From Caminicella sporogenes DSM 14501 (GTDB lineage: Bacteria > Bacillota > Clostridia > Peptostreptococcales > Caminicellaceae), in assembly GCF_900142285.1 (NCBI RefSeq), contig NZ_FRAJ01000005.1, positions 1 to 64,000 of the forward strand: 64,000 nt of DNA, read 5' to 3'. The notes under the pieces are model-generated. The model had not been told where the DNA came from. It ran no database searches and saw only the letters and a program-made list of their open reading frames with translations. This document shows positions 58,217 to 64,000 of this stretch, piece after piece. Positions within the stretch are counted from its first letter, which is position 1. Each line of letters begins with the position of its first letter. The position numbers were made by a program, and so were the translations under genes.

Positions 58217-58723
58217 TTTTTTCAATCTAATCTTTTTAGATACCATAGCATAAGATAAAAATATCATCAGCATCATAATAATATTAATATTTACTGCTTT
58301 ATTTACTCCTAAACATAGTAAAGCCAAAAAACTGCCACAAAGTGTGATAGGTATACCCATATAAACTCCATCAAAATTAGTAATATTATATCTTGCTAAT
58401 CTAACAGCACCTGCAAGTGTAAAAAGTACTGTAACTACAACACCTATTATTCCAGCTTTAGACAGTAAAATATTCCACATCAAAAGTGCTGGTGCCACAC
58501 CAAAGGAAATTAAATCACATAGAGAATCAAATTCTTTTCCAAATTCAGTAGAAGCTCCAAATTTTCTAGCCAATCTTCCATCAAATCTATCAAGCACAGC
58601 AGCAATTAAAATAAGCATAGAAGATTTAAAATAATTGCTATCAAATAAAAAGATTATAGCCATTAATCCCATAAACAGATTTAAACTTGTAAAAAAGTTA
58701 GGTATTAAAGATTTATATTTCAT
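58211..58723 (-). CDS. pssA: CDP-diacylglycerol-serine O-phosphatidyltransferase
   Basis: Membrane enzyme producing phosphatidylserine. 170 residues with several hydrophobic helices and the CDP-alcohol phosphotransferase signature DRFDGRLARKFGASTEFGKE continuing to DSLCDLISFGVAPA. ATG at 58723 has GAGGAG 8 bases upstream. No psd gene is in view. Confidence 0.92.
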   Translation of the reverse strand: MKYKSLIPNFFTSLNLFMGLMAIIFLFDSNYFKSSMLILIAAVLDRFDGRLARKFGASTEFGKEFDSLCDLISFGVAPALLMWNILLSKAGIIGVVVTVLFTLAGAVRLARYNITNFDGVYMGIPITLCGSFLALLCLGVNKAVNINIIMMLMIFLSYAMVSKKIRLKKR

Positions 58724-59005
58724 AAACATCACTCCTCAATGGATTAAAACAAAAAAATAATTTTGCTTTATTTACAAATTATTCTGCAAAATATATAACT
58801 TCCAATTAAACAAAATTAGTTATTAAATTAATCTTTATTTTTATATTTATTTGAAAAATTGAAAATATATTCGATTATTTTCAATAATAACATTATATTT
58901 CATTTTCAATTGTATATCAACTTTCTAGTTTTTTGTAGTATTTTTTTTATTGTTATTATATAATTACACTTGAAAGCAATATTATTATTTTAGGGGGTTT
59001 AAGCT

Positions 59006-59935
59006 ATGGCATTAGTTACTTCTAAAGAAATGTTTAAAAAAGCCTATGAAGGCCAATATGCAGTTGGTGCATTTAATGTAAACAACATGGAAATCATTCA
59101 AGGAATTGTAGAAGCAGCTAAAGAAGAAAATGCTCCACTCATACTTCAAGTTTCTGCTGGAGCTAGAAAATATGCAAAACCTGCATATCTTAAAAAACTA
59201 GTTGAAGCTGCAATAGAAGACACAGGGCTCGATGTTGTTTTACATCTCGATCACGGTGAAAATTTTGAAATCTGTAAGCAATGCATTGACGATGGATTCA
59301 CTTCAGTTATGATCGATGGTTCAAAATACTCATTTGAAGAAAATATTGCTTTAACTAAAAAAGTTGTAGAATATGCTCATGAAAGAGGAGTAGTTGTAGA
59401 AGCAGAATTGGGCAGACTTGCAGGAATTGAAGATAATGTAAATGTCAGTGAAAAAGATGCTATATACACTGACCCCAATCAAGCAGTAGAATTCGTAGAA
59501 AGAACTGGTGTTGACTCACTTGCTATTGCAATAGGTACAAGCCATGGAGCATATAAATTCAAAGGTGAACCAAAACTTGATTTTGAAAGACTAGAAAAAA
59601 TAACCAAATTACTTCCAAACTTTCCACTAGTTCTTCACGGTGCCTCAACTGTAATCCCAGAATTTGTTGAAGCTTGTAATAAATACGGAGGCAATATTCC
59701 GGGAGCAAAAGGAGTTCCTGAAGATATGCTTAGAAGAGCTTCAAAACTCGGTATATGTAAAATCAATATTGATACCGATTTAAGACTTGCTATGACAGCT
59801 GCAATAAGAAAGTATTTAACTGAAAATCCAGAAGTATTTGATCCAAGAAAATATTTAGGTGAAGGTAGAAAAGCTATTAAAGAAATGGTACGTCATAAAA
59901 TAAAAAATGTTCTTGGATGCAGCAATAAAAAATAA
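59006..59935 (+). CDS. fba: Class II fructose-bisphosphate aldolase
   Basis: Zinc-dependent glycolytic/gluconeogenic aldolase, 309 residues. Metal ligands in VVLHLDHGENFEICKQC and LAIAIGTSHGAYKF, substrate loop LVLHGASTVIPEF, and KINIDTDLRLAMTAA. GGGGG precedes the ATG. A TATAAT-like -10 is present at 58959-58964 within an AT-rich leader without a strong -35. No gene is seen in 58724-59005. Confidence 0.96.
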   Translation: MALVTSKEMFKKAYEGQYAVGAFNVNNMEIIQGIVEAAKEENAPLILQVSAGARKYAKPAYLKKLVEAAIEDTGLDVVLHLDHGENFEICKQCIDDGFTSVMIDGSKYSFEENIALTKKVVEYAHERGVVVEAELGRLAGIEDNVNVSEKDAIYTDPNQAVEFVERTGVDSLAIAIGTSHGAYKFKGEPKLDFERLEKITKLLPNFPLVLHGASTVIPEFVEACNKYGGNIPGAKGVPEDMLRRASKLGICKINIDTDLRLAMTAAIRKYLTENPEVFDPRKYLGEGRKAIKEMVRHKIKNVLGCSNKK

Positions 59936-60000
59936 ATATTTAATTATTAATCTTTTTACTTTTTATATTTTCAAAATTATATACATAATTTCATATATAC

Positions 60001-60032
60001 AGTCAGGGAATAAAATCCCTGACTTTTTTTAT
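60001..60032 (+). terminator. Terminator after fba
   Basis: GTCAGGGA / TCCCTGAC arms with a short loop and a run of seven T, 65 bp after the fba stop. Confidence 0.92.
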
Positions 60033-60101
60033 TTACAGTACACCTTTTAAAACATCTATGAATATTATGGTATTAGACGTTTAAAGAAGGAGTGTGAAAA
60101 T

Positions 60102-60272
60102 ATGAAAGAAAATCAACAAATGCATATGCATATGTTATTTCCTCAAATAGAAGGTTTAGAATTAGCAAGAGCTTATATAATGAGTCAGCCTTATGCAGGA
60201 ATGATGCCTTTAGATATAGCTCTAAAAAGGGGAAGTCTTTTTCCAAATCTATATAAACCATATAAGGCATAG
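60102..60272 (+). CDS. cotJA: Spore coat-associated protein CotJA
   Basis: 56-residue protein. After a His/Met-rich start (NQQMHMHMLFPQIEG) it has ELARAYIMSQPYAG and the family ending ALKRGSLFPNLYKPY. AAGGAG is about 9 bases before the ATG. First gene of a cotJABC-type operon made in the mother cell and assembled in the coat. Confidence 0.9.
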   Translation: MKENQQMHMHMLFPQIEGLELARAYIMSQPYAGMMPLDIALKRGSLFPNLYKPYKA

Positions 60273-60292
60273 AAAAATAGGAGGTATAATTA

Positions 60293-60556
60293 ATGAAGGA
60301 AAAAAAAGATATTAACCGTAAAGATTTATTAAAAAAAATTCAAGAAGTTGAATTTGCAATTGTAGATTTAAACTTATATTTAGACACTCATCCAAAAAAT
60401 CAAAGAGCTTTAGCAGATTATAATATGCTTACTAATGAACTCTTTAGACTTAAAAAAATTTATGAAATGAATTACGGTCCTTTAACTAATTTTGGATATG
60501 CACCAAGTCATTATCCTTGGCAATGGATAGAAAGCCCATGGCCTTGGGAATTGTAA
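60293..60556 (+). CDS. cotJB: Spore coat protein CotJB
   Basis: 87 residues: LLKKIQEVEFAIVDLNLYLD and DTHPKNQRALADYNML are the CotJB signature, followed by a Pro/Trp-rich tail (HYPWQWIESPWPWEL). GGAGG lies before the ATG; 20 bp after cotJA. Interacts with CotJC in the coat in studied species. Confidence 0.93.
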   Translation: MKEKKDINRKDLLKKIQEVEFAIVDLNLYLDTHPKNQRALADYNMLTNELFRLKKIYEMNYGPLTNFGYAPSHYPWQWIESPWPWEL

Positions 60557-60578
60557 AGTACTTAAGGAGGTAAAATTC

Positions 60579-60797
60579 ATGTGGATTTATGAAAAAAAAT
60601 TACAGTATCCTGTAAGAGTAGATACCTGCAATCCAGCTTTGGCCCAAATGATATTAGAACAATTTGGCGGAGGAGATGGCGAATTATCAGCTGGTATAAG
60701 ATATTTAACTCAAAGATGGAATATGCCTACAAATGAAGCAAAAGGTATTTTGACAGATATAGGTACAGAAGAATTAGTACCGTCATGTTATCAGTAA
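60579..60797 (+). pseudogene. cotJC: 5' part of cotJC (Mn-catalase-like coat protein), interrupted after 66 conserved residues
   Basis: Residues 1-66 match CotJC closely (MWIYEKKLQYPVRVDTCNP, GGGDGELSAGIRYLTQRW, GILTDIGTEEL). Full-length CotJC has about 190 residues and continues with the histidine- and glutamate-bearing metal-ligand helix. Here homology stops at L66 (60776); six unrelated residues and a stop follow. No frame after the break encodes the missing part, so this is a true junction, not a simple frameshift. The AAGGAGG ribosome site and spacing from cotJB are intact. I infer insertion or deletion at about 60777. Confidence 0.85.
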
Positions 60798-60798
60798 T

Positions 60799-60840
60799 AA
60801 AAAAGGTAGAATCTAGCATAAAACTAGACCCTACCTTTGA
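60799..60840. terminator. Hairpin terminator between cotJC fragment and XRE gene
   Basis: AAAGGTAGAATCTAG / CTAGACCCTACCTTT arms with a 7-base loop. On the minus strand a T run follows, so it ends the XRE transcript and probably also stops plus-strand readthrough. Confidence 0.85.
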
Positions 60841-61019
60841 GAGAAATCACACAATTCATCTAGTGTAACTCCTAAACCTTTTGCTAACTTTTTAGCTGTA
60901 GAAACTTTACAATCTCCACGTTTTTCAATATCTTCTATAGTTCTAACAGGTACTCCAGATGCTTTTGATAAAGCTGGTACTGATAATCCTTTAGCTTTTC
61001 TTATTTCTCTCAATTTCAT
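60831..61019 (-). CDS. Small XRE-family helix-turn-helix regulator
   Basis: 62 residues, one Cro/C1-type HTH domain only: LREIRKAKGLSVPALSKASG, GVPVRTIEDIEKRGDCKVST and AKKLAKGLGVTLDELCDF. AAAGGAGG is 7 bases before the ATG at 61019. A TTTACA-17-TATTAA promoter-like pair lies upstream. Candidate repressor for the palindromic operators at 61349-61364 or 61592-61605; not shown. Confidence 0.88.
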   Translation of the reverse strand: MKLREIRKAKGLSVPALSKASGVPVRTIEDIEKRGDCKVSTAKKLAKGLGVTLDELCDFSQR

Positions 61020-61199
61020 ATTAATGCCTCCTTTTAAAAAACAGAAGTATTTGTAATACACTTAATATAATTAATAATAATATTTGTAAATAACTAATTA
61101 AATTACTTGATTTAATATCTAGTGTAGTCCACAAATAAATTGTTATTATTAGCCAAAATAAACTATCTTTATTTTTCATACCTTATATGATATGATGGA

Positions 61200-61226
61200 A
61201 TTAGGAAGGGGATTTTTCCCCTCTCC
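61200..61226 (-). other. GC-richer hairpin after the small peptide gene
   Basis: GGGGA / TCCCC arms around AAAA follow the stop codon within three bases. A T run is missing, so terminator function is uncertain. Confidence 0.5.
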
Positions 61227-61316
61227 TTAATCATTTTTCTTGAGTTCCTTGATTGCTATGAGTATGGCGAGTATTTTTAGTATTATATCAAGGAACTCTT
61301 TTATGTATTCCATCAC
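61227..61316 (-). CDS. 29-residue hydrophobic peptide, possible type I toxin-like
   Basis: GTG at 61316 (AAAGGAGG 9 bases upstream; ATG next codon at 61313). The peptide has a charged start (MEYIKEF), a hydrophobic core DIILKILAILIAI and a basic tail KELKKND, the layout of small membrane toxins or holin-like peptides. Its message contains a perfect 12-bp inverted repeat (GAGTTCCTTGAT / ATCAAGGAACTC). It has a perfect sigma-A promoter with a palindromic operator. I could not assign it to a named family. Confidence 0.6.
   Translation of the reverse strand: MMEYIKEFLDIILKILAILIAIKELKKND
61242..61298 (-). repeat. Perfect 12-bp inverted repeat inside the peptide ORF
   Basis: GAGTTCCTTGAT at 61242-61253 and ATCAAGGAACTC at 61287-61298. 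In the mRNA the two arms would close a loop of about 33 bases covering the hydrophobic core codons. Confidence 0.9.
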
Positions 61317-61342
61317 ATCTATTTACCTCCTTTCTTAATTAT

Positions 61343-61371
61343 ATTATACCACGTTATAACGTGGTTGTCAA
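61343..61371 (-). promoter_or_regulatory. Consensus sigma-A promoter with 16-bp palindromic operator in the spacer
   Basis: Minus strand TTGACA (61371-61366), 17-bp spacer, TATAAT (61348-61343), both perfect. The spacer is almost filled by the perfect palindrome CCACGTTATAACGTGG (61349-61364). A repressor bound there would block RNA polymerase directly. It drives the 29-residue peptide. Confidence 0.92.
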
Positions 61372-61400
61372 TGATTTTTGTTCAGATTTTCAAAATTTTA

Positions 61401-61437
61401 ACATAAAAAAAGTACAGACTTTAAATCAGCCTGTACC
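61401..61437 (-). terminator. Intrinsic terminator (minus strand) with no obvious gene upstream
   Basis: GTACAG / CTGTAC arms (with further pairing) followed by seven T on the minus strand. It lies 270 bp after the toxin-like gene at 61704-62330, so it may end that operon's transcript or a small RNA from 61440-61530. No clear gene is seen in 61438-61591. Confidence 0.75.
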
Positions 61438-61591
61438 TGTAATTTGTTTTAATATTCCTTGAAGCATTTTTATATATTTATGAAATTATCTCTATTTTTT
61501 TGGGTATATAATTAATATAAAATGATTATACTTTAAAATAAATTATTTATCTTTTGATAACATATTTATAAAAAAAATTCATATAATAATA

Positions 61592-61643
61592 TTACCTATA
61601 GGTAAAATATAGCCTTGACATCCTAGGTAAAATAGGTTATATT
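61592..61643 (+). promoter_or_regulatory. Promoter of a short RNA with palindromic and repeated operators
   Basis: TTGACA at 61615-61620, 17-bp spacer, TATATT at 61638-61643. A perfect 14-bp palindrome TTACCTATAGGTAA lies at 61592-61605, and the word TAGGTAAAATA occurs at 61599 and again at 61624 inside the spacer. This looks like a two-site repressed promoter. Confidence 0.85.
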
Positions 61644-61649
61644 AAAAGT

Positions 61650-61713
61650 AGCTCATCTACCAATGGTAGAAGGAGAATCCGGTCTTCCGATCGAGGACCG
61701 GCTTTATTTTTTT
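61650..61713 (+). ncRNA. Short RNA with two hairpins and its own promoter and terminator
   Basis: From the predicted start, about 64 nt: hairpin 1 TCTACC-AAT-GGTAGA, an exposed AAGGAG, then a 9-bp terminator stem CCGGTCTTC / GAGGACCGG followed by TTTATTTTTTT. The only plus-strand reading frame is very short and runs into the terminator, so a noncoding role is more likely. Its end overlaps the 3' end of the convergent toxin-like gene. Confidence 0.65.
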
Positions 61714-62330
61714 GATTTCATTATTATATAATTATTATATTCCCTATCGAATCTTTTTTTATAACTTTTTAACACAACTGGATAAGCAGTTTTTAAACGA
61801 TAACAATAAATATCGCTATTTTTATAACTTATTTTAAAAATAATTATATAATCAATACATCCATTTAAATATCTTATTTTTAGAGTTTTTTCTTTTGTTC
61901 TTTGATTCTTATGTTGCCATATTCTCAAATTCGGATGATTTTTATTATTATTAGCTAGTTCTATTATTTCCCTTACCCATTTTATCCTGCAAGCTCTATA
62001 AATACAAGGAATACTATTATCATCTTTAAGAAAATTTTCTGGATGTCCAAAATCACACATATATTTACATAATCCATTAGTTATATCATTGCAACATGGA
62101 TACATATCGTATTTTGTATCATCCTCACCTATACTTGAAATATGCCAAAATCCATTTGGTTTATTGTCATATTTAACTTTTTCATCAATATAAATAAATT
62201 TATTGAATAAATTGGGTCTATTATATCTAGCCTGCAACTCCATTTGGAAAATATTATAGGCTTCATCAAAAAATTGTTTGTCGTTATCATATTTTCTTAC
62301 ATCAATCGGTAGTGTTAGATTATGCTTCAT
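61704..62330 (-). CDS. Hypothetical protein, BECR (barnase/EndoU/RelE-like) toxin-type C-terminus suspected
   Basis: 208 residues. The N-terminal half has several cysteines (YPCCNDITNGLCKYMCDFG) but no known motif. The C-terminal half, CRIKWVREIIELANNN, RYLNGCIDYIIIFKISY and CYRLKTAYPVVLKSYKK, has the alternating strands and T-A-Y-P block typical of BECR-fold nucleases. Start ATG at 62330 behind AAAGGTGGTG overlaps the DUF3800 stop by 11 bp, so the two are translationally coupled. The assignment is by pattern only. Confidence 0.6.
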   Translation of the reverse strand: MKHNLTLPIDVRKYDNDKQFFDEAYNIFQMELQARYNRPNLFNKFIYIDEKVKYDNKPNGFWHISSIGEDDTKYDMYPCCNDITNGLCKYMCDFGHPENFLKDDNSIPCIYRACRIKWVREIIELANNNKNHPNLRIWQHKNQRTKEKTLKIRYLNGCIDYIIIFKISYKNSDIYCYRLKTAYPVVLKSYKKRFDREYNNYIIMKSKK

Positions 62331-63051
62331 TAATAACACCACCTTTAGGACTCCAAACAAAAATGTTAAATTTTTTTTCAAATACACTTGTACCGTTATC
62401 TATTGCTTGTCCTATATATTCCTTTATTTTTTCTACTATTTGTTTTTTAGCCATACTTTTATTGGGATCATAATACAAACCTCGATGATAAAAAGATAAT
62501 GCACCTATAATTAGATCTGTTAATTGCAATAAATCAGCTCTTTCTGAGTTTATTTGCTCAATACTTAATATTATATCTCGTTTAAAATCATATTTATTAT
62601 TACATAATACCTCATGTAACTTTTCTATTCTAGGACCTCCTCTAGTATCTTTTATATCGATAAAAATTCTATATTTATTGTATGGATAGCAAAATTTATC
62701 TAATAGTAAATAGTACATTTTGTAATACCATAAATCATAGTCATTATCATTATATTTTTCATGATTCAACTGCCCTTTGTTTTTAGCAATTAGAGCTCTA
62801 TAACATAAATCATCATTTTTAAAAAAATAATCAATAAAATCTTTATACATTTCTATTTTCGACATAGAAACCTTAGTCCATTTTATTTCAACTTTAGAAT
62901 GAATCCCATGTTTTAGTTTAATATTTCTAATATCTTGATAAATTTTTTTCTTTTTCTCTTCAGGACACGATATAGCCCCTAAAACCATAACATCTGATTT
63001 GTCATTTGGCAAATGGCAACTTTCATCACAATATATATTGTATAAATGCAT
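62320..63051 (-). CDS. DUF3800 domain protein
   Basis: 243 residues. Typical of the family: NIYCDESCHL at the N-terminus (acidic active-site-like DES), RIFIDIKDTRGG in the middle, and ADLLQLTDLIIGALSFY near residue 190. DUF3800 proteins are predicted RNase H-fold proteins and are common in phage and defence islands. AAAGGAG is 11 bases before the ATG at 63051 and 2 bases before the ATG at 63060; the former is preferred. Confidence 0.85.
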   Translation of the reverse strand: MHLYNIYCDESCHLPNDKSDVMVLGAISCPEEKKKKIYQDIRNIKLKHGIHSKVEIKWTKVSMSKIEMYKDFIDYFFKNDDLCYRALIAKNKGQLNHEKYNDNDYDLWYYKMYYLLLDKFCYPYNKYRIFIDIKDTRGGPRIEKLHEVLCNNKYDFKRDIILSIEQINSERADLLQLTDLIIGALSFYHRGLYYDPNKSMAKKQIVEKIKEYIGQAIDNGTSVFEKKFNIFVWSPKGGVINEA

Positions 63052-63082
63052 TGAAACCATCGCTCCTTTAGTTAATTTCAAT

Positions 63083-63107
63083 ACATATTATACCATGTAT
63101 AATATGT
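63083..63107 (-). promoter_or_regulatory. Inverted-repeat operator overlapping the DUF3800 promoter
   Basis: ACATATTATA / TATAATATGT, perfect 10-bp arms with 5-bp spacer. On the minus strand a TATAAT -10 (63092-63087) lies within one arm; a good -35 is not obvious. Confidence 0.75.
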
Positions 63108-63177
63108 AAAATCTATTTATACTTTTAATAACTAAAACATAGAAAAATTTAAAGTAATAATTTTTTAATCAAAAAAA

Positions 63178-63206
63178 CAAAAAAAACTAGAGCCTAAGCC
63201 CTAGTC
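63178..63206 (-). terminator. Terminator after the dam-like gene
   Basis: ACTAG / CTAGT arms with further GC pairing in the stem and a long T run on the minus strand. Confidence 0.75.
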
Positions 63207-63991
63207 TAATAATTCATAATAATTAGCTCACTATAATTTTTCCTACCTTTGCTTTCTCTACATACAGAATATCTTACTTGAGTTTCTAGAATATTAAATC
63301 CTTTATACCATTCCCTAATTTTGGGATGGTCATTTATTGTTAATAGGAACTTACCTTTAATATTTTTCAAAATCTCATTTAATTTAACATGGTCCTCTTC
63401 AGTAAAAGGATTTTTATATCCTTCTGTTTCTAAATATGGAGGGTCGCAAAAGAAAAAAGTATGCTCTCTATCATACCTTCTAAAAATTTCTTCAAAACTT
63501 AAGTTTTCAATATAAGTATTTCTTAATCTTTCTTTTATATCTTTTAAATGATTAGTAATAAATATCTGCGGGTTAGGTCTACTTGTAGTACCATAACCAA
63601 AATGATTACCTTTACTAGCAAAGCTTTGGGAAATTATATAAATAAACCTAATTGCTCTTTGAATATCAGTTAGTTTTTCAGGTTCTTGCTTAATATATTC
63701 ATTAAATATATCTCTTGAACACACTTCATATTGTAATAGCCTTGAAACTTCTTGCTCATGATACTTAATCATCTTAAATAGGTTAATAAGCTCTTTATCT
63801 ATATCATTTATGACTTCAACTTTCGAAGGCTCTTTTCCAAAGTAAACCCAACCAGCACCGAAAAATACTTCGCAATAACATATATGTTCTGGAATTAAAT
63901 CAATTATCTTTTTTCTAAGTCTTGATTTGCCTCCTAATCTTGATATAGGAGGTTTTAGCATTGATGTCTTGCTATTTGTTGCTTTAATCAC
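63206..63991 (-). CDS. Orphan DNA adenine methyltransferase (Dam/D12 class), start uncertain
   Basis: N6-adenine methylase. About 250 residues: N-terminal FxGxG-like region CEVFFGAGWVYFGKEP preceded by PPISRLGGKSRLRKKI, then catalytic motif IV FFCDPPYLETEGY (about 175-187). No restriction endonuclease partner is adjacent, a common state in phages and mobile elements. GTG at 63991 overlaps AAAGGAG, ATG at 63961 is far from it, and the frame stays open to the window edge, so the true start may be outside. Confidence 0.85.
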   Translation of the reverse strand: MIKATNSKTSMLKPPISRLGGKSRLRKKIIDLIPEHICYCEVFFGAGWVYFGKEPSKVEVINDIDKELINLFKMIKYHEQEVSRLLQYEVCSRDIFNEYIKQEPEKLTDIQRAIRFIYIISQSFASKGNHFGYGTTSRPNPQIFITNHLKDIKERLRNTYIENLSFEEIFRRYDREHTFFFCDPPYLETEGYKNPFTEEDHVKLNEILKNIKGKFLLTINDHPKIREWYKGFNILETQVRYSVCRESKGRKNYSELIIMNY

Positions 63992-64000
63992 TCCTTTGTT

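Larger units (their letters stand above)
60777..64000. mobile_element. Proposed left end of an element integrated in cotJC (right end outside window)
   Basis: From the cotJC break onward the genes are unlike the core genome to the left: an XRE regulator, a tiny hydrophobic peptide, a short RNA, DUF3800 and toxin-like genes, and a Dam-type methylase, mostly minus strand with operator-like palindromes at their promoters. No recombinase, capsid gene or attachment-site duplicate is within the window, so the limits and type are unproven. Confidence 0.5.

Noticed and set aside
60579-60797. cotJC broken by a simple frameshift or sequencing error
   Set aside because: None of the frames after 60777 encodes the expected histidine/glutamate ligand helix, and a terminator follows within 25 bp.
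61650-61713. Retron or CRISPR-like RNA
   Set aside because: No reverse transcriptase or cas gene is adjacent, and the RNA is too short for a retron msr-msd.
61660-61730. Short plus-strand ORF beginning at an ATG in hairpin 1
   Set aside because: It lacks an upstream ribosome site and runs through a strong terminator, so translation is unlikely.

Overview
The window reads as a chromosomal segment of a low-GC, anaerobic, spore-forming Clostridia/Tissierellia-type Firmicute. This is inferred from AT-rich codon use, TTG/GTG starts behind strong GGAGG-type ribosome sites, a glycine reductase operon start, anaerobic (early cobalt insertion) cobalamin genes and a cotJ spore-coat operon. No species is claimed. 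About 90% of the window is ordinary core genome, nearly all transcribed leftward (minus strand).

Layout. 1-1280: start of a glycine reductase operon (tandem glycine riboswitch, grdX, partial trxB running off the left edge). 1581-9462: DUF362 ferredoxins, two DegV lipid-binding proteins, a Na/Pi cotransporter behind a large array of Pho boxes, trmL, cheX, uppP. 9585-31575: one very long B12-riboswitch-led run of 23 tetrapyrrole/cobalamin genes (cbiL to hemL), going from glutamyl-tRNA to adenosylcobinamide-GDP. 31746-37285: ybjQ, DUF2225, VanW-family, an FtsA-like ATPase with a beta-grasp-like tail, nth, DUF503. 37576-39853: kbl-tdh, threonine to glycine, which could feed the glycine reductase operon. 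40023-58723: Lon-like protease, queG, ZIP transporter, nfo, ArsR-like regulator, membrane-linked PP2C phosphatase, glutaminase, nucleoside kinase, CBS protein, signal peptidase, an orphan HEPN protein, two pseudouridine synthases, GNAT, an MltG-like fragment protein, a large acidic protein and pssA. 59006-59935: class II fba. 60102-60797: cotJA, cotJB and a cotJC that stops after 66 conserved residues.

The most interesting part is the right end. cotJC loses homology exactly where its metal-ligand region should continue (about 60777). Everything to the right looks like accessory or phage-like cargo: a small XRE regulator; a 29-residue hydrophobic peptide gene with a perfect TTGACA-17-TATAAT promoter whose spacer is filled by a perfect 16-bp palindrome and whose message contains a perfect 12-bp stem; a short independently promoted and terminated RNA; a DUF3800 plus BECR-toxin-like two-gene operon with its own operator palindrome; and an orphan Dam-type methylase at the window edge. 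My proposal is that this is one end of an element integrated in cotJC, possibly of the kind that interrupts sporulation genes (skin in sigK and SPbeta in spsM are the known precedents). The other end is outside the window, so this is inference.

Other points worth a second look are a standalone HEPN-motif protein resembling the C-terminal half of Csm6-like nucleases but with no CARF domain or CRISPR locus in view, and nine Pho boxes in 11-bp phase arranged in two opposed arrays.
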